Below, piece by piece: positions 27,701-39,172 of a stretch of DNA of 64,000 bases (its first letter is position 1; each line of letters begins with the position of its first letter). Under the pieces are notes generated by a model. The model made no database searches. It saw nothing but the letters and a program-made list of their open reading frames with translations, and was not told the DNA's origin. Source of the DNA: Camarhynchus parvulus. Taxonomy: Eukaryota > Chordata > Aves > Passeriformes > Thraupidae. A program made the translations under genes and the position numbers. The stretch is taken from the NCBI RefSeq assembly GCF_901933205.1, contig NC_044581.1:8356001-8420000 (forward strand), in the 5' to 3' direction.

Positions 27701-30700
27701 TGCTAAAAGGTATCAGGCTTCAAAAGTAACCAAGCCATTGAGATGTGTTTGATTTCCTCACCTTCATTTTGGGAATACTCAATTCTTGAGTACTCAGGCT
27801 AGAATAAGGTAATTTATTTTTTAACTTTTCTCTGAAGTGAGGAGAGCTGCAAGTTTTCTTTCAAAAACAAAGTACACATCTAAGCAAAGTCCACCTGAAA
27901 TCAGAGCTGATCCAGTCATCATCTGAGCCCAGCTCCAGAGAAATAATTTCAGGCTCTACACAACTCCCAAATATCAGGAGATTTGCAATAGCACCAGGAA
28001 AAGGGACTAGACTCTATAACACCCTGGCCACTTGAATTTAAGGTTTTGGCAATTCTTACCTGCTGGAGCTCCTCTTTAAACCAATGTAATAAATAAAGGA
28101 CCAAATCCCATCTTTCACACTCAGCTGCAGTCAGGGTGTAACCATGGACTTCAGAGTGTAGAGGATGGGTCTGTCTGTGCACTGTGTACTGCTGCCTCAT
28201 CAGAAAAGCTTTTTGGCTTCTTCACTATCTGAGCAGGAGTTTGCAAAACTGAGCTCTTGGACCTGCACTTGCATTGTGCTTTCTGGCTGCATATCCACCA
28301 GCTTCAACACTCCTTTGTGATTTTGTATCCTGCAGATCCAGGAGAAACCAAGGGAGCTCGATACTTGCAGACACAGGCTGTAACTCTGAAAGGGGACTGA
28401 AGAAAACTAGGTAATTATGAGAGTGTGAGACATTCCTGACTGCTCTTACTCTCCAGCAACCTGCTTCTGCCTTGGCCATCAGTGAAGCACTTCTTTTCAT
28501 TCTTTCTCTTGACCAGACCAAATGGAAGAGCCAACACAGTGCCTTGACCTCCATTATTTGTGTCTTTTTCATTCTTCACCCATTTTGATTATCTCCCCCA
28601 TATTCCACAGGTAAGCACCCTGGAGAACTCACATCAGGTATGAAGTTGTATGTCAGACAAATGGGAAAGGACAGACTGAAGAGGAAAACCATAACCTTCT
28701 TTAATTTGTTACCTAATTCATTTGTCAATCTAATGTTTCTTACAACCTCTGGGTTAGCCAAGCCATAAAACAAAACAGATCCCTGGTTACATTTGTGCAG
28801 CAGATTCGTCTCTTTCTTCGAGCTCATTAAAACAACTGCTTTCATCTCATTAGATTGCTAAAACATTTCCAACAGGACTAGATGTGTCATGTCAGAATAT
28901 GACAGGCAAATTTCTTTTGAGGTTTTAAAACTGGGTTGGAAGAGGAGAAGCTATGCAGTTCACTGTTGTCACTGAAAGATATTTTTACTTTTATGAGTCC
29001 CTAAAACAAGAAACAAATTAAGAACTGTCAAGGAAAAAGAAAAAACATGAACCCAAAATGTATTCCATCTTGCCTCCTAATATTGTTACTGCTTTTCTCT
29101 GAAATCTCTCTCAGTCTAATAACAAGAACTTCAAATATAAAAGAAGGAACTATGGTTGTTACTGGTTTGGCACAATTAAAAATCCAAGAGGAAGGAAATA
29201 AATGCTGAAAACATGATTAGTCTTTGCAACTACAAGCCACAATGAACAGCCTTACTCTCTATTCTCAGCTCTCATTCTTGCCTGTTTCAGGAGCAATCTC
29301 CCTGTGCTTTGCCGCTGCAAATTGTGGAACATGACACCCACAGCATCCAGAGATGCAAGAAAGCATCTGTGAAGGTGGGGAAAAAAGTTGTCGTGAGGGT
29401 AGAGCCCCCTCCTACAGCAGCCGTCACTGAGATGATCTCTGACACCCTGGCAGGAGACCCTGCCTTGCTCAGGGTGGGTAACACAGCGCCCAGCTGCCAT
29501 CCCAACATCCCAGAGCTGCCCCAGCAGGCAGTTTGCTACTGCTTTCACTGCAGGCTCCACTGCCAAAACAGCCCTGCTGGGTCTGTGTGCCACATGCACG
29601 GAGCCAAATCCACACCCACGGCAGAGAGCACTGGGGCAGGTCTTGGGAGAATGATACAACTTCATTGGGAAGGCTGCAGCCCTTTCCCCTGCTTGGGCTG
29701 CAGCTCTTTCCCCTCCGTATTGAAACCCAGCTCAAATACTGCCCAGGTGCAGCGTGTCACTGCTCTACTTTGGGCTTTAAATCACAGAAATCCTGGAAAA
29801 CAGCAGGAGACAAGTAAGGATGAGGATGGCTCGGTCTGACCTGGTGCTCCAGTGAGGTTTGTGCCTCTGGGCTGCCAGCTCCCACAATGATCAAACAGCT
29901 CCCAGATGGAAGCAGAGCTGAGTGGGGCTCTGCACCCAGTGCCAGAGGGCAGAAGAGCTGTGCTGGGGAGTGGGACAGACCATGAAGGCACAGTTTGCAG
30001 CCCTGTCCCTGGGAAGATGCTGCAGAGGCGAAGCAATTCTGCGCTGTTAGCCCCTGTGGGGTGAAGTATTCCTGAGGGAAGGGGCTGCAAGTGTGAAATC
30101 ACTATGGATTTGAGACACAGACATGCAGCAAAGAGCACTGAAGTGGGTGTTCACAGCACATCATTTCATTTCAACGGCATTTGGCATCAAATTGCTGTAA
30201 AACCAGTGGGCGGGGGCTGCTTCTCACTGAAGAAGTTCATTAGATTATAAGTAATTTGGTTACATAGAGAGCAAGTAGAACCTGGGGCTGTTTTGAGGGG
30301 CTTTTTGAAAAAGGTCAGAACAATATATCAGCCGGCTGTTGGGACTGATGGCTGTTGGGGAGAAGATAGTAGATATTTCAAGATAAACACTGTACACTAG
30401 TGTATTTTTCTCCTGATTGTATATTTCCATTCTTCTCATACTTAACATAAAAAACATTTTGTGAAAATGACTGGCACAGCAGAGAAGCCTATCAACTGAG
30501 TTACTGCCAGCACTTCTGGTGAAGAGGCACGTAGCTGCTCTGGAGGACAAGCAGGGCTGGAAAGCTCTGGCATCTTGTGAAAGGGAGCAGGACCCAGCTC
30601 TCTGTGCCCAGCTCAGCAGGGGACAGAAGCTGCTGCTTCTTCAAAAGCAAAATCCAAAACCCAAGCCCTGAGATTTTTCCTGTGGGCAGGTGAAGCCGTG

Positions 30701-32192
30701 TCTCCTCTGGAGTGCCACACCTATTGCTAAACCCTCATTTGGGAAGGTGAAATATTGCCCTGGCTCACCAACCAGAACAGTGGCTGCTGAGTAGGTGGCA
30801 GGACCTTGTTTTTGAAGCCATGCCAGCTAACTCAGCCTCTCTGCGTAAGCACCATTAAACACTGGATTCCCTGGAAGCCTGGTGCTGATGGCAGCGGATG
30901 GTGTCCCCACCCGAGCAGTCCAGCCTTGCTCACCACTGGATCATGTCACAGATTTAAGTGTCCTGCTAAGCAGTAAGAGATGGAGATATGCTTGGTGTCC
31001 TGCTCTGCTAGGGCTTTTGATGAACAAGCATATTCACCAGAGTTTTAAGTCCCCACAAAAATATCCTAGAATAACAACAGTCTCTATTTCATGCTACAAT
31101 CCAGGTATTCAAAAAAAGAAGATGATAAGTTCCAAATTCTGCATGTGCTTGACATTTATTTGAATACATAAGATCTAAAATATGTTAACATCCATTGCAG
31201 TCCTACCTTGTGAATTTACTGAGATAGGGTGGTGTGAGTGGAAGATGAATTTCTCTTGTCCAGTAACTCTCACCTTCTAGCTTGGGTTTTAAAGGAAAGT
31301 CCGAGCTTTGCTTGGTTACAGATGGTTTTTAGATTAAGCTGAGTGAAAACAGAATCTGGACACAGCCTGATTCTGAATGCTGTGGCACACTCTGGAGTCT
31401 CATTGGCTTGCATGGCACAACCATGCCTTTCAGAACTGTTCGTCTGACTAGCTTGGCTCCAACCCTTCATTTTGAGGCATGGGTAAAAGTATCTGGACTA
31501 CAGAACTGGTTGTGAAAAAATACAGCAAAATTAATCAGCCAAGGTGGAGTAGTCAAAGTGCAAGGCTGAAGGATGTCAAAACAACCACGGGTTCTAAGAA
31601 GAGTGTCATTCCTAGCCTGTGTTGCCACTGTTTGAGATGTACATTCCAGACTCGTTCCACCTCTCTGTCATTCACCAGTACCTCTTGTTTTGATCGATAA
31701 CCCTCCACTCACCAGCTAAAAGGTACCTCCAAATATTTAACAAAAAAATCCTGAATTACATTTACAAATCCTTATCTACATCTTGGTTACACTCTCAAAT
31801 TACTGTAATTTCTACTTTTTCTCCTGCTACCTAACATTTTGAGGATTAACTGGGCATGTTCTAGTCCTATGTAACAATGTCTGCTCTCTGTTCCTTTGTC
31901 TTAGCATTCTCCAATCTGTCTCTAGATTCCTGTGCTTGTTTTCAAGGCAATATCCAAGTGTGAAGCTGCTTTAGCCATTCATGAGGATGAGATTTATTAT
32001 CTAGAAGCACACCAATAATACAGTATTAAAAAAAAAATAGCACTCTTTCATCAAAATCTAATGAACATGCGATTTAATCTTTATTAAGAATTCATTAGGT
32101 TCTCAGCAAGGCTGTCTAATGGAGCTTGACCAGGTGAAATGCTAATGCCTAGATTATATTTAAATTAATTTTCAGCAGTGTTGGTTTCCCGT

Positions 32193-32300
32193 GTTGCTGC
32201 CTGCACATCGCTCTCCCCGCGCCCGCGGCTGCGCGGCTCTCTCCAGATGCTGCTGCCGTGCTCATAGCAACACCGCTGTCCCCACCCCAGCCTCCGCACA
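32193..32300. other. Small isolated CpG-rich patch in intron 2
   Basis: A roughly 100-bp GC- and CpG-rich patch (CCCCGCGCCCGCGGCTGCGC) set in AT-rich intron, immediately after an AT-rich homeodomain-motif stretch. It lies 2.4 kb downstream of exon 2, separated from the main CpG island by ordinary intron and the minisatellite. It could be a small regulatory element or an alternative start site. No exon is evident. Confidence 0.45.
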
Positions 32301-32445
32301 CTTCACTGGAGTTTCCACACTCACAGATGCCTCCCAGTTTCCAGCACTATAAGCCCATCCACCATAGCAGCTTCCTTGATGTTTTCATATTAGGTACAAA
32401 GCTGCAAGCCTGGCATGCCTTACTTAGCGTAGTTTTAATGAAATT

Positions 32446-32485
32446 TATGTATATATATACATATATATATACACACTCACACATA
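32446..32485. repeat. TA/CA microsatellite
   Basis: Alternating TATA and CACA dinucleotides with short interruptions (ATATATATAC units followed by ACACACTCACACA). It is an ordinary short simple repeat in intron 2. Confidence 0.85.
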
Positions 32486-33183
32486 AAATAGGTATATTTC
32501 AGTCCTCAATATACCAATCTAGTCCAGCAAACAGATTATTATCTTTATGTGATTTGCTTCAAAAAACAAGAGCTCTGCCTTTGGAAAACAAGAGTGATTG
32601 TATGCTTATTGTATAGCCAGTGTGGTCACTGCCAGCCCTCCTGCCTATGGGCTCTACATGTGCACTCCGCTGTTGTAGTTCCTACAGCCTCTCCCTTCAA
32701 CCAAAACCCATTGCCCGCCATTCCAGCATGCTTCTGCAGAAGCAATTCCTAGAGATTAAATAATTTATTGGTGCTCATCTGCAGCGACATGTCTCCTGAT
32801 CCACCTTCTGCACACAAACAAGAGCAAATCAAACCTACCCCACCCCAGACCCAAATCAGCTGTGGGGGTGAAAGGGAGAAAAGCCCTCTTTCAAACAGTG
32901 AAAGGGGATAATCAGAGCCTCTACAGAAGTAGGGTACACAAACATCAGTGGGAAAAGCCACGGACACCACTGTGCACTAGAGGCGAGTCTCCTCACAATG
33001 AGACCTCCCAGCCCCGCAGCGCCTTGGGAAAAGCACTGCCTCAGGCGGGGATGATGGTTTCATTGAACCCCCGAGGGGTGGGCACAGCGGCCACGGAGCT
33101 GATACAGAAATATCCGGGTCACCTGCTAAGCCACCCTGCCTGGAGGGAAGCTGGGCTGAAGGCCCAGATCTGCCCCCGTGATG

Positions 33184-33604
33184 CACGCACATGCACGCGC
33201 ACATGCACACCCACATTCACACACACACACACACACACACTCTCACACACACTCACACACACACACACACATACACACACCCATACACACACTCTCACCC
33301 ACACTCATACACACACAGGCACACACTCACACCCACATTCACACACACACAGGCACACACTCACACTCACATTCACACACACACACTCACACTCTCACAC
33401 ACACACAAGCACACACTCACTCCCACATTCACACACACACAGAGGCACACACTCACACCCACATTCACACCCACACTTACACACACTCATACACACACAG
33501 GCACACACTCACACCCACATTCACACACACTCACACTCACACACACACACTCATACACAGGCACACACTCACACCCACATTCACACACGTACACTCACGC
33601 ACAC
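33184..33604 (+). repeat. CA-rich minisatellite with a recurring core
   Basis: About 420 bp composed almost only of C, A and T on the + strand. A core of roughly 26 bases, beginning AGGCACACACTCACAC and ending ACATTCAC, recurs at 33317, 33351, 33407 (variant), 33443, 33499 and 33559, with spacings of 34, 56, 36, 56 and 60 bp. It gives long His/Thr-rich open frames in all + frames, which are repeat artefacts. It abuts the left edge of the CpG island. Confidence 0.92.
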
Positions 33605-33757
33605 CCGGGGCGGCTACGGGAGCTCAGGGCTGCAGCTTACGACGGGCACGGGCCCCTCTGCTTATTCCGCAGCCCCTTAGGCTTCTCCCGGCCCCTCCGG
33701 AGGCAGCCGAGCGCGGTGCCAGAGGGGCCCCGCCGCCGCCGGTTCGAGCCCCCGCCG

Positions 33758-33767
33758 GGCGCTGTCC
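33758..33767 (-). promoter_or_regulatory. Isolated REST right half-site
   Basis: GGCGCTGTCC is the reverse complement of the RE1 right half-site and matches exactly. The expected partner half is weak: the sequence around 33776-33784 shares only TGAA and one further base with it. It lies in the same CpG island, 0.8 kb from the split RE1. A 10-base match in GC-rich DNA can arise by chance. Confidence 0.3.
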
Positions 33768-34199
33768 AGCGCGAACCGCCTGAACGCCGCGCCGGGAGCC
33801 GCCCGTCGGCCCGCGCAGCCCCGGGTCCCCGCGTCCCATCCACACCCATCTCTGAGCCTCTGCTCCTCGCTAAGCAACCCCGGTCCCGAGGGGGCCCCTC
33901 CCAGGCACGGTTTCCTCTGCAACCACCAGCATCGCAAAGCGGCAACCGCTCCCAGCTGAAATCCAGACCCTGAACCAGCGCCCAGGCTCGTTCCGTGATG
34001 GCGCCCGCCTCCAACCAGCCCGTCATGTTTGTAGCGGTGGGAGGACGGGATATTTCATTGTATTTTAATTTTTTTTTAAAAATGGGTGGGGGGAGAATAG
34101 TCGCACCTCGGGTGTACCTCCACCTCTATTAGCCTTCCCTGCACCTGCTTTCCTACGGGGTGCATTTACACGAGCCACGGGGATGCTTGGAAGAGACCT

Positions 34200-34470
34200 T
34201 GCGGTGGGGCTCTTCACTGCTGTTTATTACACCGTTACATATAATTAAACACAGAAAAAGGGTGTGGGAAGCCCCAGCGAGGAGCAGCGCCTAGTACCAT
34301 AGGGAGACTCGGATCCCAGAGCAGGAGAGGTTTGAATGAGATGAATGGCCAAGCTCGTCGTTCATTAATTAAGAGAAGAAGGTACAAGCTCAATAAAAGG
34401 GGCTTTCAGCGATAGGGAGCCTTGGTTTAAATCCGCAGAGCCAGTAGATAACACCCCGACATTAAGCTTA
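34200..34470. other. AT-rich saddle inside the CpG island
   Basis: A non-repetitive, AT-richer stretch between the two CpG-dense cores. It keeps scattered CpGs and contains TTCATTAATTAAG and CATATAATTAAAC, which are homeodomain-like. It may be a first-intron regulatory element. Nothing coding was seen. Confidence 0.35.
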
Positions 34471-34570
34471 AGTGACAGCGGTTCGCTTCAGGGGGACATC
34501 TGCGCCGAGGAGGAAGGTGGGCTGCCGGCCTCCCTGCACGGCCGCCGGGGGCGAGGCCGCGGGGCGCCGC

Positions 34571-34599
34571 TTCAGCACCAGCGGGCCCTGGACAGCGCC
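34571..34599 (+). promoter_or_regulatory. Candidate split REST/NRSF (RE1) element in GNAO1 intron 2
   Basis: The left RE1 half-site TTCAGCACC (34571-34579) is followed, after ten bases, by the right half-site GGACAGCGCC (34590-34599). Both halves match the consensus exactly and have the same relative orientation as in RE1. In the canonical element the right half starts 11 bp after the left; here it starts 19 bp after it, within the 16-19 bp range described for non-canonical REST sites. The element lies about 150 bp inside intron 2. REST silences neuronal genes in non-neuronal cells, and GNAO1 is a neuronal gene, so the role is plausible but unproven. Confidence 0.65.
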
Positions 34600-34675
34600 G
34601 GGAGCGGCGGCGGCCCCGCCGCGCTGTGCCTGCGCGGTCCCCTCAGGTAAACATGGCGCCCGCGGCCCTCGCTCA

Positions 34676-35213
<538 letters not shown>

Positions 35214-35253
35214 CCAGCGGGGCTGCAGCGGGCACGGCGAGCTCTTCCCGGCC

Positions 35254-35304
35254 GGGAGGCGGAGGCGGAGGCGGGGGAGGAGGTGGAGGAGAAGGAGGAG
35301 GAAA
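35254..35304 (+). repeat. GGAGGC/GGA purine-rich simple repeat
   Basis: Imperfect iterations of GGAGGC pass into GGAGGT and GGA units on the + strand, inside the CpG island upstream of GNAO1. It is low-complexity sequence and not a coding run. Confidence 0.7.
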
Positions 35305-35411
35305 CGGGTTGGCGGCGGGGGAGGGTGCGTCCCTCTCCCGTGCTCCCGACTGTCGCTGTCCCCTCCTCGGCGGGCGGCGGCGGAGCCGAATGGAGGCGCG
35401 GGAGCGGCGGC

Positions 35412-35441
35412 GGGCGGGCGGGAGGGAGGGAGGGAGGAGGG
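35412..35441 (+). promoter_or_regulatory. G-quadruplex-prone G-run cluster in the promoter
   Basis: Seven runs of three G lie within 30 bases on the + strand, most separated by a single base (C or A), which fits the classical G4 pattern. The + strand is the template strand for GNAO1. The cluster is about 420 bp upstream of the ATG. Formation in vivo is not known. Confidence 0.6.
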
Positions 35442-35699
35442 AGCGCGGGGGCGCGCCTGGCTGCGCGCTCCCGCCGGCCTCGCCCGTGACGCGCGCGGCT
35501 CGCGCATGCTCGGGGCCGCCCCACCCGGGCCCGCGCCCGCTGCCCGCGGCGGGGCCGCCTGCTCCTCACGGGCGGGGGGCGCGGCCCCGGTGCCCGGCCC
35601 CTCGCCTGTCCCCGGACGGTAGAGGCCGTGCCTTGGGCTGCTGTCCCCCGTTCCCGGTGACTCAGAGCTGGAGACTGCCTTGGTGGAGGGTCTAAAGGG

Positions 35700-36098
35700 G
35701 AAGCGTACGAGGAGCGGCTGAGGGCATTTGGCTTGTTCCGCCTGGAGAAGAGACTGAGGGCAGAAATCATGGTGGGCTGCAGCTTCCTCGGGAGGGGCAG
35801 CGCAGGGGCAGCACCGATCTCTTCTTGCTGTGACAGGACCCGAGGGAACGGCTGGAGTCGTGCCCCGGGGGAATTAGGTTGGATATTAGGAAAAGGTTCT
35901 TCACCGAGAGCGTGCTTGAGCACTGGAACTCCCCAAGGCAGTGATCACAGCTCCAAACCTGGCAGATTTCAAGAAGCATTTTGTCAAGGCTCTCAGGCAC
36001 ATGGTGTGACTCTTGGGGATCTCCTGTTCAGGGCTAGGAGTTGGACTCGATGATCCTTGTGGGTCGCTTCCATCTCGGGCCATCCCACGATTCTGTAG
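35700..36098 (+). mobile_element. CR1 LINE 3' fragment
   Basis: The sequence carries the recognisable 3' part of avian CR1: a block reading CCTGGAGAAGAG, then TTGGATATTAGGAAAAGG, TTCTTCACC, the segment CTCTCAGGCACATGGTGTGA, and the tail GGAGTTGGACTCGATGATCC ending near CCACGATTCTGT. The internal region is shortened and diverged from the consensus as I remember it. It is the nearest interspersed repeat to the GNAO1 promoter and begins at the edge of the CpG island. It is 5'-truncated, as most CR1 copies are. Confidence 0.9.
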
Positions 36099-38897
36099 GA
36101 ATGGTGCAGTGCAGAGCAGAGGATGTGACAGCAGTGTGTGTGTCCGTGGGCACTGGGCTCCCCTGGCACTGCCCCGGGCACTGTGGCAACCCTGGCTCCC
36201 CCCGTGCCCTGAGGTTCCCCCACAGCTCCTGCCCCCACCCCACAATGCCGTGGTTGTGACCTGACCTGCCAGGAGCCCTTTGGGAGCTCCTCACAGTTCA
36301 GGCACTTTGATCAACACTTGCAACATGAATCGTTTACATGCTCCGTGCAAAGCATCAGGTTTCAGCACCATGTTGGATTATGTTTTCCTCAGTGTAATTA
36401 ACAGATGGTTTGGGTTTTTTGTGCTGCAGTGTGGTCACAGATCTCACCAGATGACCTGCCTTCTTTTCATAACCATTCCATGACATCTAACAGTGATTTA
36501 AGAATTCTAGTGAATTAAAGTCCCATAATTTTCCTGGCAGGTTTTGCCATTTCACAAGGTTGGAAAAGAGAGAAGAAAACAAGTGTCAACAAGGAAAATA
36601 AAATAAATTGAACTTTGTTTAAAATGCTTTCCTACAGGCCCAGACAAGTCACAATATACTCAACTTTAATCCATAACATTGATTGATATGTGACAATCTG
36701 CTATAAAAAGATCTAGAGAGGAAGGAAGTATTGAGCACAGCAAGGTAAAATGCATCAAACTAAAATGAGGATAATCAAGGATTGCTACCTGATCCATGGA
36801 AAGGACACCCACCATTTCAGTAAACAAGAAATCTGCAAAGGGAGGTTTGGTTGTTTGGAAGTAGATGTGAATGCTGAGGCTGCTGATTTTGCCTCTAAAA
36901 GCCACTCCACCTCTCTGCCAAAAAGCACCCAGCTACAGGAGGCCTGACAGGAAATCCCTGTGCTGTGGGAAGGAAATGGAGGGCTGCCCCACAGGCCTTG
37001 GGGAAGGCAGGGGGGCTGCTGTTCGTGCTGTTGGATATGGGTGACCAGGTGCTTACACTGTGTAGGTTTTCCACTTGGGACCTCTGCTCACTGCCTCCTC
37101 TGTGATTGTCGTACCTGCTCTCCTGAGTTCACCAGATCCCATATCCAGGACCATTTCCTTAGGGGTAGAAATATCATTTCTAATAGCACTTAGAGTATTT
37201 TAAGCATGAAGTCACAGGCACTTTCCTTCCAGGCAGCCATCATCTCCTCCCAGTGCTCTTTCCCATTCCTTCTTCCTCACAGAAGATGTTCTTCCCATTT
37301 TCCTTCCTGACCTCTGAAACAAAAGGGAAAAACAGGACATGTGGTTAACGAGGTAAAGAGGGGGTATGAAAGAAAAGCAGACAAAAGAAAGCAAAAGTTA
37401 ACTCAGTGGATTCAAAGACCAGTAATATTTACTACATGTTTGTGAGCTAATAAGTGCAGTGTATTTGAATTTTGGGTAATTTATTTCTGGAAGCTCAGGG
37501 GACTGAGATGGACAAGCAAGCCTACAGCATGTGTTCAGCAGGGAATAAATGGAGATGGGTGCGGTTACAGAGCAGTTCCTGCTCTTTCATATTCGCACAA
37601 ATCTCATGTGTAAAATCAATAGGATCAGAATTTCAATCAATAAGTTTCATTTCAATGGTTCTAGCCAGAGGGAATTACAAAAAGTGCCGTATGGAAAAAA
37701 CACAATGAAGAAATCCAGAGGCAGTGTCCTCATGAGATGGCTGCATTTTCTTCCCATCTCCTCCAGCAGCTTACCAGCCTTGGACTCATATTGGGAAACT
37801 CTCCAAGGGTTTTACTAAGAGAATTAGTCTTTTGTATCAGCCTCTGGCTACTCGTTATCTGACAAATTTGTAGCCTGAGTCTCCTGCCATGGAGAAAATT
37901 ATTTCTCTTCTTCTTGACCAGTGTGGAGTCTGCAGTCAGCCCTTTGTCCCATGAACATCCCCATTGCTACACCATAATCTGCTAATTTCTTTCTTAAGAG
38001 AAAATCAGAAATTGGCAAGTCTTCTCCTTGCTCTCTCAGCTCTCAGAAAAATTCAGGGGAGCAGCTGTGAAATTGAGCCATTTCTGAGCCATTTTTCTCC
38101 TGCTGCTAACTGAACAGAGCCGGTGGAAACGTTTCTTTCAAAATTTTCTTAGAGGGAAATTTAATTTTTTTTAAAAATCTGCTTATTCATGGCAGATGAA
38201 TTTCAAGAACATGAAAGAAAAAAGGTTGCCTCCTCCACCAAACAAAATGCATTCCAGCCTACTTGGCTTTTGAGATAAATATATTGGGTTTTGTTGCTGA
38301 AAAAGATGTTTCCCTTTTTCAGGAGCTGACAAAAGTCCTCTTTTAATAAAAGAGGACTGGTTGCTGGTAGTAACAACTTCAGATGAAAATAGGCTTCTTT
38401 TTTTTCCCCCTTGTAAATGAGAGAACCTCTCCATTAAAGGTGGAGAGGAAGAACTTTCTTTCTGGCTATTCCTGCAATAAAACTATTTCATCAAGGTGCA
38501 TAAAGAACTCACTTGTTTCTGCTCAGACTGCTCTCTCCCAAACCTAAGAGTCAGCAGTGTATTTTAAGGAGAAGTCTTCATTCTCCTGTATCTGATCTGT
38601 GCCTCAGCAAAACTCAGCTTCTTTCTGCAATCAGTTTTCAAACATTGTGCTAGGAAAGTTAATCAGATAGTAATTTCTTTAAGAAGTGAAGGATGGTAAC
38701 AGAACTAATGGGTGCCATTGAAAAAGACTGTGCCAAAGTCAGATATTGTGGGGTAGATGACACCTTTATGATCTCACCTGTGTTGCCTTATCCTGGCTGC
38801 TTCCAGACTGGGGAGAGATGAACCTTCCAGCATACATCACCATCCTGGACTCTGCTACCCAGCTCAAGGGTTTGTAGAGTGCTCTGGCCTTCTTCCT
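36099..38897. other. Intergenic DNA upstream of GNAO1, nothing recognised
   Basis: Between two CR1 fragments. It holds short chance open frames only. Any divergent GNAO1 promoter transcript would run into this area, but no exon pair could be defined. Confidence 0.6.
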
Positions 38898-39172
38898 AGA
38901 CTCACAGAACTGTTTGGGGTGGAAGGGACCTTTCAGAGCCATGTAGTCCAACCTCTCCGCAGGGAACAGGGACAACTTCAACTGGGCCGTGTTGCTCAGA
39001 GCCCTCCCCAGTCTTGCCTTGAATGTTTCCAGGAATGGAGCATTCATCACCTCTCTGGGAACCTGCAGTGTTTCACCCCCCTCAAAATCAAACATTTCTT
39101 CCTTATATCTAATTAAAATCTACCCTCTCCTAGTGTAAAACCATGGTTTCTTTTCTTATCGCAACAGATCTT
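38898..39172 (-). mobile_element. CR1 LINE 3' fragment
   Basis: Read on the + strand this is a reverse-oriented CR1: CTCACAGAACTGTTTGGGG, GGAAGGGACC, TAGTCCAACC, TTGCTCAGAGCCC, CTTGAATGTTTCCAGG, ATCACCTCTCTGGG and TTTCTTCCTTATATCTA, then a block like the CR1 segment encoding TACCCTCT...AAAACCAT and ATCGCAACAG. The copy is moderately diverged and lies in the intergenic region upstream of GNAO1. Confidence 0.92.

Larger units (their letters stand above)
18173..32192. other. Intronic DNA, one CR1, otherwise no recognised gene
   Basis: Intron 2 sequence with the CR1 at 22.3 kb and the inverted repeat at 24.75 kb. The stretch 23500-24110 is strongly AT-rich. The stretch 29300-30150 is more GC-rich and gives overlapping frames of up to 176 codons with no domain I recognise. 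Confidence 0.6.

Noticed and set aside
29309..29839. 176-codon + strand frame in intron 2
   Set aside because: A minus-strand frame of similar length overlaps it, and there is no domain or repeat signature. Probably chance in a GC-richer patch.
33191..33973. Long His/Thr-rich open frames on the + strand (up to 272 codons)
   Set aside because: They are translations of the CA-rich minisatellite followed by GC-rich CpG-island sequence. All three frames are open, which shows a repeat artefact.
36362..36372. TTCAGCACCATG as a REST left half-site
   Set aside because: No right half-site within the usual spacing; a single 9-base match is expected by chance.
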